Assembly: GCF_900103585.1 (NCBI RefSeq) | Contig: NZ_FNHV01000002.1 | Coordinates: forward strand, 207,570 to 271,569 | DNA: 64,000 nt | Reading direction: 5' to 3' | Source of the DNA: Streptomyces sp. cf386 | Lineage (GTDB): Bacteria; Actinomycetota; Actinomycetes; Streptomycetales; Streptomycetaceae | Shown: positions 7,886 through 17,153 of the stretch, one piece after another | Position numbering within the stretch: position 1 is the stretch's first letter | Layout: each line of letters begins with the position of its first letter | Made by a program: the position numbers and the translations under genes | The notes under the pieces: model-generated | The model's database searches: none | What the model was told of the DNA's origin: nothing | The model's input: the letters and a program-made list of their open reading frames with translations, nothing else

Positions 7886-8194
7886 ATGAACCAGGACGAG
7901 GACCGGGACCGGGACATGGACCCGGACCGGGACGAGGACCAAAGCCACGACCGGCCCGAGGCCGCGGCGGCCTCCCTCGCCGACCGCGAGCAGGCCATCC
8001 TCGCCCTGGAACGCCGGGGTTTCCCGGGCCCCGGCGCCAAGGAGCGGGCGATACGCGAGGAACTGGGCCTGGCCCCCGTCCGCTACTACCAGCTCCTGAA
8101 CGCCCTGCTGGACGACCGACGGGCCCTGGCCCACGACCCGGTGACGGTGAACCGTCTGCGGAGGGTACGGGAGGCGCGGCGGGCGGAGAGGTGA
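7886..8194 (+). CDS. DUF3263 helix-turn-helix protein
   Basis: A 102-residue acidic protein. Its first 30 residues are rich in Asp-Arg repeats (DEDRDRDMDPDRDEDQ). The remainder, from about DREQAILALERRGFPGPGAKERAIREELG to RRVREARR, is a DUF3263 domain, a small actinobacterial helix-turn-helix of unknown target. I chose ATG 7886: TACGGT at 7873-7878 ends seven bases before it, so the message may be leaderless. It is followed by otsB in the same direction. Confidence 0.65.
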   Translation: MNQDEDRDRDMDPDRDEDQSHDRPEAAAASLADREQAILALERRGFPGPGAKERAIREELGLAPVRYYQLLNALLDDRRALAHDPVTVNRLRRVREARRAER

Positions 8195-8246
8195 GGGGCT
8201 TCCTGGACGAGGGGTACGTCGGGGGCTCCCTGGATAGGGTCGCCGT

Positions 8247-9122
8247 ATGGCCAGTCACCAGGACCCGACCATGGACCCCCACTCCCACCCCGGCCCCCTG
8301 CCGACACCCACGACCAAGCCGGGCCGCGACGGCCTGGCCGCCATCCTCGCCCACCCCTCGCGGGCGCTGGTCGCGCTCGACTTCGACGGGACGCTCGCGC
8401 CGATCGTGCCCGACCCGGAGCAGGCCCGCGCCCACCCCGACGCCCTCCCGGCCCTCACGGCGCTCGCCCCGAAGGTGGCCGCCGTCGCGGTGATCACCGG
8501 GCGCCCGGCCGACGTCGCCGTGCGGTACGGCGGATTCGCCGGGGTCCCGGGGCTGGAGCACCTCGTCGTGCTCGGGCACTACGGCGCCGAGCGCTGGGAC
8601 GCCGTCAGCGGTGAGGTCACCGCCCCCGACCCCCACCCCGGCGTCGCAGCCGTCCGCGTCGGGCTGCCGGGCGTCCTCGCCGACAACAGTGCAGGTCAGG
8701 GCACCTGGATCGAGGACAAGGGACACGCCCTCGCCGTGCACACGCGCCGAGCGGCCGACCCCCAGGGAACCTTCGACGCCCTCCGCGCACCCCTCACCGA
8801 CCTCGCCACCTACCACGGCCTCATCGTCGAACCGGGCCGCCTGGTCCTCGAACTCCGCCCACCCGGCATGGACAAGGGCGTGGCCCTGCTCGACTATCTC
8901 CGTGACCTCGGCGCCGAGTCGGTCCTCTACGCCGGCGACGACCTCGGCGACCTCCCCGCTTACACCGCCATCGAAAACCTCCGCTCCACCGGCACCCCCG
9001 GCCTCCTGGTCTGCAGCGGCAGCGAGGAGGTCACCGAACTGTCGGAGCGGGCGGACATCGTGGTCGACGGCCCGGAGGGGGTCGTACGACTGCTGCGGGC
9101 GCTCGCGGACCAGTCGACGTGA
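8247..9122 (+). CDS. otsB: Trehalose-6-phosphate phosphatase
   Basis: Dephosphorylates trehalose-6-phosphate to trehalose. The 291-residue HAD enzyme shows motif I as ALDFDGTLAPIV (near residues 46-57), motif II as VITGRPAD, and motif IV as LYAGDDLGDLPAY with the metal-binding Asp pair. ELRPPGMDKG is the OtsB-type lysine segment. A TAGGGT hexamer at 8235-8240 sits six bases before the ATG, suggesting a leaderless transcript. ATG 8271 is a possible internal start. otsA is convergent, so the two trehalose genes are not in one operon here. Confidence 0.88.
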   Translation: MASHQDPTMDPHSHPGPLPTPTTKPGRDGLAAILAHPSRALVALDFDGTLAPIVPDPEQARAHPDALPALTALAPKVAAVAVITGRPADVAVRYGGFAGVPGLEHLVVLGHYGAERWDAVSGEVTAPDPHPGVAAVRVGLPGVLADNSAGQGTWIEDKGHALAVHTRRAADPQGTFDALRAPLTDLATYHGLIVEPGRLVLELRPPGMDKGVALLDYLRDLGAESVLYAGDDLGDLPAYTAIENLRSTGTPGLLVCSGSEEVTELSERADIVVDGPEGVVRLLRALADQST

Positions 9123-9148
9123 CGTGCCCTGACCTGACCTGACCGCTC

Positions 9149-9166
9149 GCGGCCTGGGTGGGCCGC
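9149..9166. terminator. Shared hairpin between convergent otsB and otsA
   Basis: GCGGCC pairs with GGCCGC around a TGGGTG loop in the 66-bp gap between the two converging genes. A GC-rich hairpin in this position is likely a bidirectional terminator. Confidence 0.5.
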
Positions 9167-9188
9167 TGGGCCGGGGCGGCCGACGGGC

Positions 9189-10631
9189 TCAGGCAGGCCG
9201 CCCGGCCGCCCCCTCCTCCAGCGCGTTCAACTGGTCCAGGAACCACTGCGCCGGTGGCAGTGCCGTCGCCGCCGCGGCCAGCCGCTTCGAGCGCTCCGTT
9301 CGTTCCTCCGGGCCCATGGACAGGGCCTCGTGCAGCGCACGCGCCGTGTCGATCACGTCGTACGGGTTGACCGTGATCGCGTCCTCGCCCAGTTCCTCGA
9401 AGGCGCCTGCTTCTCGTGAGAGGACCAGCGCGCAGCCCTCGTCGGAGACGACCGGTACCTCCTTGGCGACGAGGTTCATGCCGTCGCGGATGGGGTTGAC
9501 CAGGGCCACGTCGCCGAGCCGGTATGCGGCAAGGGAGCGGGCGAAGTCGTCCTTGACGTGGAGGACGACCGGGGTCCAGGTCGGGGTGCGGTAGTCGGAG
9601 TTGATCTCCTCGGCCAGGCGCTGGACCTCGGCCGTGTAGTCCCGGTACACCGCTAGGTCCTGCCGCGAGGGGTACGCGAAGGCCACGTGCACCACGCGCT
9701 CGTGCCACTCGGGGTGGTCGTCCAGCAGTTGTCGGTAGGCGAGGAGGCCGCGGACGATGTTCTTGGACAGTTCTGTCCGGTCGACCCGCACGATCGTCCG
9801 CCGGGGACGCCCGTCCGCCGCCGTGCCGATCTCGTCCTTCAGCGCCGCCATCCGCTCGGCCACGTCCGCCTGATGGGCCCGCGCCCGCAGGAAGTCCGCG
9901 TCCGCGCCCAGGCCGTGCACACCGACACGCGTATCCCCGAGCCCGCCGGCGAACTCCGTACAGCACGCCTCGAACGCGTCCGCCCACCGCCGGGTGAGGA
10001 ACCCCAGCCGGTCCGCGCCGAGCATCCCGCGCAGGACCTGCGAGCGGATGTCGTCCGGCAGCATCCGGAAGTACTCCGGCGGCGCCCACGGCGTGTGCGA
10101 GAAGTGACCGATGCGCAGGTCAGGGCGTAGTTCGCGAAGCATTCCCGGCACCAGCGTCAGGTGGTAGTCCTGGACGAGCACCGCCGCCCCCGGCGCCGCC
10201 CGCCCGGCCAGCGCCTGAGCGAACGCGCGGTTGTACGTCTCGTACGACGCCCACTGGCGCCGGAACTCCGCGTCGAAGACCGGCTCCAGCGGCGTCTGGT
10301 ACAGCATGTGGTGGACGAACCACAGGACCGAGTTGGCGATGCCGTTGTACGCGTCGGCGTGCACGTCGGCCGGGATGTCCAGCATCAGCACGCCGTCCTC
10401 GCCGACCCCGCGCCGCACCGCCTCACGGTCCCCGTCGGACAGCGCCGAGCACACCCACAGGGCGCCCGCGTCCGGCCCGATCGCCGACAGCCCGGAGACG
10501 ACTCCGCCGCCGCCTCTCTTGGAGTGCAAGGAACCGTCGTCGCGCACCTCGTACGAGACCGGGCCGCGGTTCGAAGCGACCAGCACCTTGGCAGCACCCT
10601 GCGCACCCGGCGCATCCTGCGTGGAAGCCAT
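9189..10631 (-). CDS. otsA: Trehalose-6-phosphate synthase (GT20)
   Basis: Transfers glucose from a nucleotide sugar to glucose-6-phosphate, giving trehalose-6-phosphate. The 480-residue GT20 protein begins with ASNRGPVSYEV. It has the KRGGGGVVSGL acceptor segment, VQDYHLTLVPGMLRELRPDLRIGHFSHTPWAPPEYFR, the donor-site RVDRTELSKNIVRGLLA and the C-terminal VNPIRDGMNLVAKE. It is cytosolic. The adjacent minus-strand neighbour upstream is gpgS, so two compatible-solute pathways sit together. The start ATG is 10631. Confidence 0.9.
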   Translation of the reverse strand: MASTQDAPGAQGAAKVLVASNRGPVSYEVRDDGSLHSKRGGGGVVSGLSAIGPDAGALWVCSALSDGDREAVRRGVGEDGVLMLDIPADVHADAYNGIANSVLWFVHHMLYQTPLEPVFDAEFRRQWASYETYNRAFAQALAGRAAPGAAVLVQDYHLTLVPGMLRELRPDLRIGHFSHTPWAPPEYFRMLPDDIRSQVLRGMLGADRLGFLTRRWADAFEACCTEFAGGLGDTRVGVHGLGADADFLRARAHQADVAERMAALKDEIGTAADGRPRRTIVRVDRTELSKNIVRGLLAYRQLLDDHPEWHERVVHVAFAYPSRQDLAVYRDYTAEVQRLAEEINSDYRTPTWTPVVLHVKDDFARSLAAYRLGDVALVNPIRDGMNLVAKEVPVVSDEGCALVLSREAGAFEELGEDAITVNPYDVIDTARALHEALSMGPEERTERSKRLAAAATALPPAQWFLDQLNALEEGAAGRPA

Positions 10632-10726
10632 ACGCCTCTACCTAGCCCTCCCCGGAAACGCTCAAACGTGCGGTTCCGCTCAGTGGAGGGCCCTTGTACT
10701 CCCTGTATACGGCCGGTTTCCGGCGT

Positions 10727-11722
10727 TTACGCGACCTTCCGCGTCGCATACTCCGCGATCTCCACCATCGGCGGCCGCTCCTCGGTGTCCACGGAGTACG
10801 TGCGCGGCTCGAACCCGTCCTCGCCCCGCTCGAACTGCGTGAGCGACGGCCGGATCAGATGCCCGCGGGCCAGCCGCAGCTGCGCCGTGCGGTAGATCGC
10901 GGCGGACATCCGGCCGAGCGCCTGCCCGTCCTGGTGCCGGTGCTTGCGCACACCCACGTCCACCTGGGCCAGCGCGTCCAGTCCCACCAGGTGCAGCGCG
11001 TCGATGAGCATGCCCAGCTCGACGCCGTATCCGACGGGGAACGGGAGCTGTTCCAGCAGGCTGCGGCGGGCCGCGTACTCGCCGCCCAGCGGCTGCACGA
11101 AACCGGCCAGCTGCGGCCAGTGCATGTTCAGCAGCGGGCGGGCCATCAGCTCGGTGACCCGTCCGCCCTGCCCCGCCGCGCCGCCGAGCGGGCGGTCGTA
11201 CATGCCCTTGACCAGGTCGACCTCGGGGTTGGTGAGCAGTGGGCCGACGATGCCCGAGACGAAGTCGGAGGAGAACTCCTTCAGGTCGGCGTCGATGAAG
11301 CAGACGATGTCCCCGCTCGTGACCAGCAGGGAGCGCCACAGGACCTCGCCCTTGCCGGGCACGGTCGGGACGCGCGGGAGGATGTCGTCCCGGTGCACGA
11401 CGGTCGCGCCCGCTGCGGCGGCCACCTCCGAGGTGCGGTCGGTGGACCCGGAATCGACGACGACGATCTCGTCGACCAGCGGGACCTGCTGCATGAGGTC
11501 GTGACGGATGATCGCGACGATGTCGCCGACCGTCTCCTCCTCGTTGAGCGCCGGCAGTACGACGGAGACCGACTGGCCCGTACGCTGCTTGGCGGCGAGT
11601 ATCTGATGGAGTGGACGATCGGTCACGGACCAGGAGCGGGTGCTCAGCCAGCGCTCGGCTTCTTCCAGCACAGTCTGTTGCTCCTCACTGTCGTGATCAC
11701 AGCAGGTAATCGTGTGATCCAT
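10727..11722 (-). CDS. gpgS: Glucosyl-3-phosphoglycerate synthase
   Basis: This GT81/GT2-like transferase of 331 residues forms glucosyl-3-phosphoglycerate from NDP-glucose and 3-phosphoglycerate. That is the first step toward glucosylglycerate and, in mycobacteria, methylglucose polysaccharides. Visible features are VVLPALNEEETVGDIV, VVDSGSTDRT, the PGKGEVLWRSL acceptor region, the metal-binding DADLKEF and GYGVELGMLIDA. The terminal HRHQDGQALGRMSA matches this family better than generic GT2 enzymes. No phosphatase partner (gpgP) is adjacent. It could share a transcript with otsA, 95 bp downstream. Confidence 0.8.
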   Translation of the reverse strand: MDHTITCCDHDSEEQQTVLEEAERWLSTRSWSVTDRPLHQILAAKQRTGQSVSVVLPALNEEETVGDIVAIIRHDLMQQVPLVDEIVVVDSGSTDRTSEVAAAAGATVVHRDDILPRVPTVPGKGEVLWRSLLVTSGDIVCFIDADLKEFSSDFVSGIVGPLLTNPEVDLVKGMYDRPLGGAAGQGGRVTELMARPLLNMHWPQLAGFVQPLGGEYAARRSLLEQLPFPVGYGVELGMLIDALHLVGLDALAQVDVGVRKHRHQDGQALGRMSAAIYRTAQLRLARGHLIRPSLTQFERGEDGFEPRTYSVDTEERPPMVEIAEYATRKVA

Positions 11723-11830
11723 CTCGCGGTTCGGACGACTATCTCAACTGTCCTGGCCTTCGGTTACAGTCTTGAACAACGCGGATGACCATCGCATGTC
11801 CGAGGTCGGCCGTTGTTAACAACCGCATAC

Positions 11831-11977
11831 AGCTCATCCAGAGGGGCAGAGGGAAACGGCCCGATGAAGCCCCGGCAACCCTCCAGCCGGTCTTGTCACG
11901 TTGATGTGGCGAGGCTCCCGGCTTGGGAAGGTGCCAAATCCGTCTCACGGCGAGATGCGTCGTGAGGAAGATGAGGA
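11831..11977 (+). promoter_or_regulatory. SAM-I (S-box) riboswitch
   Basis: All hallmarks are present. The P1 arms are CTCATC (11833-11838) and GATGAG (11970-11975). The core reads CCAGAGGGGCAGAGGGAAAC, then GGCCCGATGAAGCCCCGGCA continuing into ACC. The late GAAGGTGCCAAATCC element is also there. No U-run follows; the 3' P1 arm abuts GAGGAGAAAGGG, the only Shine-Dalgarno-like run before the ATG at 11996. SAM binding therefore most likely blocks translation. This class normally controls methionine and sulfur genes. Confidence 0.95.
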
Positions 11978-11995
11978 GAAAGGGCCTCGCCTCAC

Positions 11996-13285
11996 ATGGC
12001 TGTGCAGACTGTTGCAAGCAGCACCGATTCCACCGTAGACCTCGGCCCCGCCGCCGCGCTGTCCTGTCGTGAGTGCGGTCACCGGGTACCCCTCGGACCG
12101 GTCTTCGCGTGCGAGGAGTGTTTCGGCCCGCTGGAGATCGCCTACGACTTCTCGGCCTACGACGCCGAGGAGCTCCGCAAGCAGATCGAGGCGGGTCCCG
12201 CGAACATCTGGCGCTATGCGCCGCTCCTCCCCGTCCCGGCCGACGTGGCGACCAAGCCGAACATCAACCCCGGCTGGACCAAGCTCGTCCAGGCCGACAA
12301 CCTCGCCCGTGAGCTCGGCGTCGACGCCGGCAAACTGTTCGTCAAGGACGACTCGGGCAACCCGACGCACTCCTTCAAGGACCGCGTCGTCGCGCAGGCC
12401 CTGGAGGCCGCCCGCGCCTTCGGCTTCACCACCCTCTCCTGCTCCTCGACCGGCAACCTCGCGGGTGCCGTCGGCGCCGCCGCCGCCCGCGCCGGGTTCC
12501 GCTCCTGCGTGTTCATCCCGCACGACCTGGAGCAGGGCAAGGTCGTCATGGCCGCGGTCTACGGCGGCGAGCTCGTCGGCATCGAGGGCAACTACGACGA
12601 CGTGAACCGCTTCTGCTCCGAGCTGATCGGCGACCCGGCCGGCGAGGGCTGGGGCTTCGTCAACGTCAACCTGCGGCCGTACTACGCGGAGGGGTCGAAG
12701 ACGCTCGCGTACGAGATCTGCGAGCAGCTCGGCTGGCAGCTCCCGGACCAGCTGGTCGTCCCGATCGCGTCCGGTTCGCAGCTCACGAAGATCGACAAGG
12801 GGCTGCAGGAGCTGATCAAGCTCGGGCTCGTCGAGGACAAGCCGTACAAGATCTTCGGTGCGCAGGCGGAGGGGTGCTCCCCGGTGTCCGTCGCGTACAA
12901 GGCGGGCCACGAGGTCGTCCGGCCGCAGAAGCCGAACACCATCGCCAAGTCGCTGGCGATCGGCAACCCGGCCGACGGCCCGTACGTCCTGGACATCGCG
13001 CGCCGCACGGGCGGTGCGGTGGAGGACGTCAACGACGAGCAGATCGTCGACGCGATCAAGATCCTGGCCCGCACGGAGGGCATCTTCGCCGAGACGGCGG
13101 GCGGCGTCACGGTGGGCGTCACGAAGAAGCTGATCGAGAATGGCCTCCTCGACCCCACGAAGACCACCGTCGTCCTGAACACGGGCGACGGCCTCAAGAC
13201 CCTCGACGCGGTGGCCGGCACCGGCCTCACCGCCACCATCCGCCCGAACCTGGACTCCTTCCGAGAGGCTGGCCTCGCATCATGA
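11996..13285 (+). CDS. thrC: Threonine synthase family PLP enzyme under SAM control; possible O-phosphohomoserine-dependent homocysteine synthase
   Basis: The 429-residue protein is a fold-type II PLP enzyme of the threonine synthase family. An N-terminal zinc-ribbon-like segment (CREC...CEEC) precedes the catalytic domain. The PLP lysine is in NPTHSFKDR (K128), with STGNLAG and a late NTGDGLKT phosphate-binding loop. By homology it acts on O-phosphohomoserine. Two context facts argue against a simple threonine role: a SAM-I riboswitch lies directly upstream, and the stop overlaps (ATGA) the start of a CysO/ThiS-type sulfur-carrier gene. S. coelicolor also has a thrC beside hom and thrB elsewhere (SCO5354-5356, from memory). 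A homocysteine-forming function using carrier-bound sulfide is therefore plausible but not shown by sequence alone. Confidence 0.85.
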   Translation: MAVQTVASSTDSTVDLGPAAALSCRECGHRVPLGPVFACEECFGPLEIAYDFSAYDAEELRKQIEAGPANIWRYAPLLPVPADVATKPNINPGWTKLVQADNLARELGVDAGKLFVKDDSGNPTHSFKDRVVAQALEAARAFGFTTLSCSSTGNLAGAVGAAAARAGFRSCVFIPHDLEQGKVVMAAVYGGELVGIEGNYDDVNRFCSELIGDPAGEGWGFVNVNLRPYYAEGSKTLAYEICEQLGWQLPDQLVVPIASGSQLTKIDKGLQELIKLGLVEDKPYKIFGAQAEGCSPVSVAYKAGHEVVRPQKPNTIAKSLAIGNPADGPYVLDIARRTGGAVEDVNDEQIVDAIKILARTEGIFAETAGGVTVGVTKKLIENGLLDPTKTTVVLNTGDGLKTLDAVAGTGLTATIRPNLDSFREAGLAS

Positions 13286-13557
13286 GCGTGACCGTCCGTA
13301 TCCCCACCATCCTGCGCACCTACACCGGCGGGCAGGCCGAGGTCGCCGCCGAGGGTGGCAACCTCGCCGAGGTCATCGCCGACCTGGAGAAGAACCACAC
13401 CGGGATCGCCGCCCGGGTTCTCGACGACCAGGGCAAGCTGCGTCGGTTCGTCAACGTGTACGTCAATGACGACGACGTCCGTTTCGAGCAGGGGCTGGAG
13501 ACGGCCACCCCCGACGGCGCGGGCGTTTCCATCATCCCGGCCGTCGCCGGCGGCTGA
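13282..13557 (+). CDS. cysO: CysO-like sulfur-carrier protein (MoaD/ThiS family)
   Basis: The 91-residue beta-grasp protein ends in the diagnostic AVAGG. Its C-terminal Gly-Gly is adenylylated and thiocarboxylated by an E1-like enzyme to carry sulfide. It resembles M. tuberculosis CysO closely, with VRIPTILRTYTGG, RFVNVYVNDDDVRF and IIPAVAGG. CysO donates sulfur for cysteine there, and carriers of this type also serve 2-thiosugar formation. The ATG overlaps the upstream stop in ATGA, so translation is coupled and the pair is under the SAM riboswitch. A strong terminator follows at 13629. Confidence 0.88.
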   Translation: MSVTVRIPTILRTYTGGQAEVAAEGGNLAEVIADLEKNHTGIAARVLDDQGKLRRFVNVYVNDDDVRFEQGLETATPDGAGVSIIPAVAGG

Positions 13558-13628
13558 CGGCGGCCGATGACGGGGTGACCGAATGACCGATCATTACCAT
13601 CGGTAACCCCAGTCACTAAGAGTTCACC

Positions 13629-13667
13629 GAATTGCCCCCTCCGTGAGAGAAGCGGAGGGGGCAATTC
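13629..13667 (+). terminator. Strong terminator of the thrC-cysO operon
   Basis: A perfect 15-bp stem (GAATTGCCCCCTCCG with CGGAGGGGGCAATTC) closes a 9-nt loop, 72 bp after the cysO stop. Confidence 0.85.
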
Positions 13668-14031
13668 TGTGTGGTTGAGCGAGGTACAGTTGGGGAACAT
13701 GCCGCCGATCCACGGGTCGGTAGCCCTCGTATAGCTCTTGATTTCTGCCGTAAGCCCGACAAGAAGTAGCCAAAGTGTGCGGGTTTTTTGCGGCTTTTGT
13801 TCCCTTTGCCGGGCCCGACTTGACCTGAAGTCAGCGGAATTGTCCCCACATTCCCGACCGGTCGTGCCCGGATTTCTCGTCCGATTGACCTGTTGCAGAC
13901 GGCAGTTGGGCAGATACATTCAGCCGCGGTCGACGCGTTCCGGCGCACGCCCCCGACCGATGGGGGGTGAGGTCTGACCCGGATCCGCGAAGTGTGGATC
14001 TGTGCAAGGGCCAGTAATAGGGGAGTTAGGC
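13668..14031 (+). other. Leader/promoter region of the cold-shock gene, no coding gene seen
   Basis: About 360 bp without a credible gene. It is unusually T-rich for this genome around 13785-13815 (a run of six T, then CTTTTG). It contains TTGCAG (13893-13898) and TACATT (13915-13920) spaced 16 bp, a candidate sigma-70-type promoter about 110 bp before the cold-shock ATG. Long structured leaders are common for cold-shock genes, and one is likely here. An unannotated small RNA between 13690 and 13880 is possible but not demonstrated. Confidence 0.45.
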
Positions 14032-14238
14032 ATGGCTCAGGGCACCGTCAAGTGGTTCAACGCGGAGAAGGGGTACGGCTTCATCGCGGTCGACGGTGGT
14101 GCGGATGTTTTCGTCCACTACAGCGCGATCCAGATGGACGGGTACCGCACCCTGGAGGAAGGTCAGCGGGTCGATTTCGAGATCTCGCAGGGCCAGAAGG
14201 GGCCGCAGGCGGACATGGTCCGGCTGGCGACCACCTGA
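14032..14238 (+). CDS. CspA-family cold-shock protein
   Basis: This 68-residue OB-fold protein binds single-stranded RNA/DNA and acts as an RNA chaperone. It has both nucleic-acid motifs, KGYGFI (RNP1) and VFVHY (RNP2), after the canonical [11 protein letters not shown] start. The GGGAG ribosome-binding site lies seven bases before the ATG. It is monocistronic, bounded by a terminator on each side. Confidence 0.93.
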   Translation: MAQGTVKWFNAEKGYGFIAVDGGADVFVHYSAIQMDGYRTLEEGQRVDFEISQGQKGPQADMVRLATT

Positions 14239-14275
14239 AGCACGCGTCGACTTAACAGCAGCGACGTTCTTCTTC

Positions 14276-14309
14276 GAAGGGCCCGCACCCCCCGGGGTGC
14301 GGGCCCTTC
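14276..14309 (+). terminator. Terminator after the cold-shock gene
   Basis: GAAGGGCCCGCACCCC pairs perfectly over 16 bp with GGGGTGCGGGCCCTTC, with a two-base centre. It sits 38 bp past the cold-shock stop codon. Confidence 0.85.
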
Positions 14310-14400
14310 GCCATGTTCAGAACCTGTCCGAGCCCCGTCCGAGCCCCCTTCGCGCCCTGTTCGCGCCCGGCGGAGCGCCCCGCCCGATCCCCGAGAGCCG

Positions 14401-14427
14401 CTTGCACTCGCATGGGCCGAGTGCTAA
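14401..14427 (+). promoter_or_regulatory. CIRCE operator 1 (HrcA site)
   Basis: CTTGCACTC-N9-GAGTGCTAA matches the CIRCE consensus TTAGCACTC-N9-GAGTGCTAA, with a perfect right arm and 7 of 9 in the left arm. It lies about 165 bp before groEL and would bind HrcA to repress the heat-shock gene. Confidence 0.85.
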
Positions 14428-14436
14428 TCATTGGCG

Positions 14437-14463
14437 TTAGCACTCTGAAGGTGAGAGTGACAA
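14437..14463 (+). promoter_or_regulatory. CIRCE operator 2 (HrcA site)
   Basis: TTAGCACTC-N9-GAGTGACAA has a perfect left arm and 7 of 9 matches on the right. It starts nine bases after CIRCE 1, forming a tandem operator in front of groEL. Confidence 0.85.
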
Positions 14464-14482
14464 AAGAGGACCGGGTCGGTGA

Positions 14483-16213
<1,731 letters not shown>

Positions 16214-16255
16214 TCGACCTCGGGGGCTTCGACCTCCGGTTGATCAACGTCCTTA

Positions 16256-16299
16256 CCGAGGGCGGCACTTCCTGTTCCGACGGGGGGTGCCGCCCTCGG
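16256..16299. terminator. Terminator between groEL and the convergent methyltransferase
   Basis: CCGAGGGCGGCAC pairs perfectly over 13 bp with GTGCCGCCCTCGG, with an 18-nt loop. It lies between two convergent genes, so it may act in both directions. Confidence 0.8.
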
Positions 16300-16304
16300 G
16301 CGTT

Positions 16305-16976
16305 TCAGGGGTGGCCGTAGTGGGAGCCGACGGCGGGCCGGCCCGTGTAGTTGGGCCCGGCGGCCGGGTCGGCGCCGAGGTAGCGGAACGGGAGGGACGG
16401 TTCGCGTGCGCCCTCGAGTGTCAGCCGATGATGGCGGGCGCTGTAGCGGAAGCCGGCCGACCGCAGCGCCGAGACCGCCGCCCGCCCCGCCGCCGAGCCG
16501 TCGGCCCAGCGAACCGACTCCGGGTCGAAGTGCGCGGTGAACAGTCCGTCGGGGGCGAGCCAGGAGGCGACGCGGGCGAGAAGGCCGAGCTGGTCGCCGA
16601 TGTAGTGCAGGCCGTGGACGCAGGTGATCAGGTCGTAGGTTCTGGTCGGGGTCCACGACGACACGGAGGCCACGATCTCCGTAACCGTGGGCGGGGCCGG
16701 CACGGGGGCGAGCGGGCCGACCAGGTCGACGCCGGTGAGCACCGCGTCGCCGGGCAGCGCCCGGGCGGCCTCCCGCAGGGCACGGCCCTCGCCGCTGCAC
16801 AGGTCGAGCCAGGAGGGTGCGGCGGGGCGGGCGGCCAGCCGGGCCAGGGGGTCGAAGCCCAGCTCGCGGGCGTAGCTGTTGACGCCGGCGAGTCCGCGCT
16901 CGCGGTTCATCGTGTTGTTGGCGACGACGGTAGAGCGCTCCAACGTGCTCACGGAGACCAGCGAGGGCTTCGGCAT
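16305..16976 (-). CDS. Class I SAM-dependent methyltransferase
   Basis: A 223-residue cytosolic methyltransferase. The SAM-binding motif I is WLDLCSGEGRAL (near residue 56), followed by LTGVDLVGPLA and the post-motif YDLITCVHGLHYI. A C-terminal segment ends YTGRPAVGSHYGHP. The substrate cannot be inferred. It converges on groEL and has no obvious partner. The start ATG at 16976 is followed by a predicted helix, and no ribosome-binding site is strong. Confidence 0.7.
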   Translation of the reverse strand: MPKPSLVSVSTLERSTVVANNTMNRERGLAGVNSYARELGFDPLARLAARPAAPSWLDLCSGEGRALREAARALPGDAVLTGVDLVGPLAPVPAPPTVTEIVASVSSWTPTRTYDLITCVHGLHYIGDQLGLLARVASWLAPDGLFTAHFDPESVRWADGSAAGRAAVSALRSAGFRYSARHHRLTLEGAREPSLPFRYLGADPAAGPNYTGRPAVGSHYGHP

Positions 16977-17153
16977 ACGGACATTCTCCGGGACGGGGCG
17001 CAGGAGGCGGGATGGGTGTAGGTGTCCGGTGTCACAGCCGGGCTCGGCGGGACTGGGAATGTGTGGGACGGCATAGCCGGTTGTTTAAGTAGGTGCAACA
17101 ATGCGCGCGCACATACCAACCGGTTAGCAGTCCCACCCCGAGGAGCCCCAGAC

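Noticed and set aside
13690..13880. Possible small RNA between the cysO terminator and the cold-shock gene
   Set aside because: T-rich and non-coding, but I could not identify a promoter-terminator pair; more likely part of the cold-shock leader.
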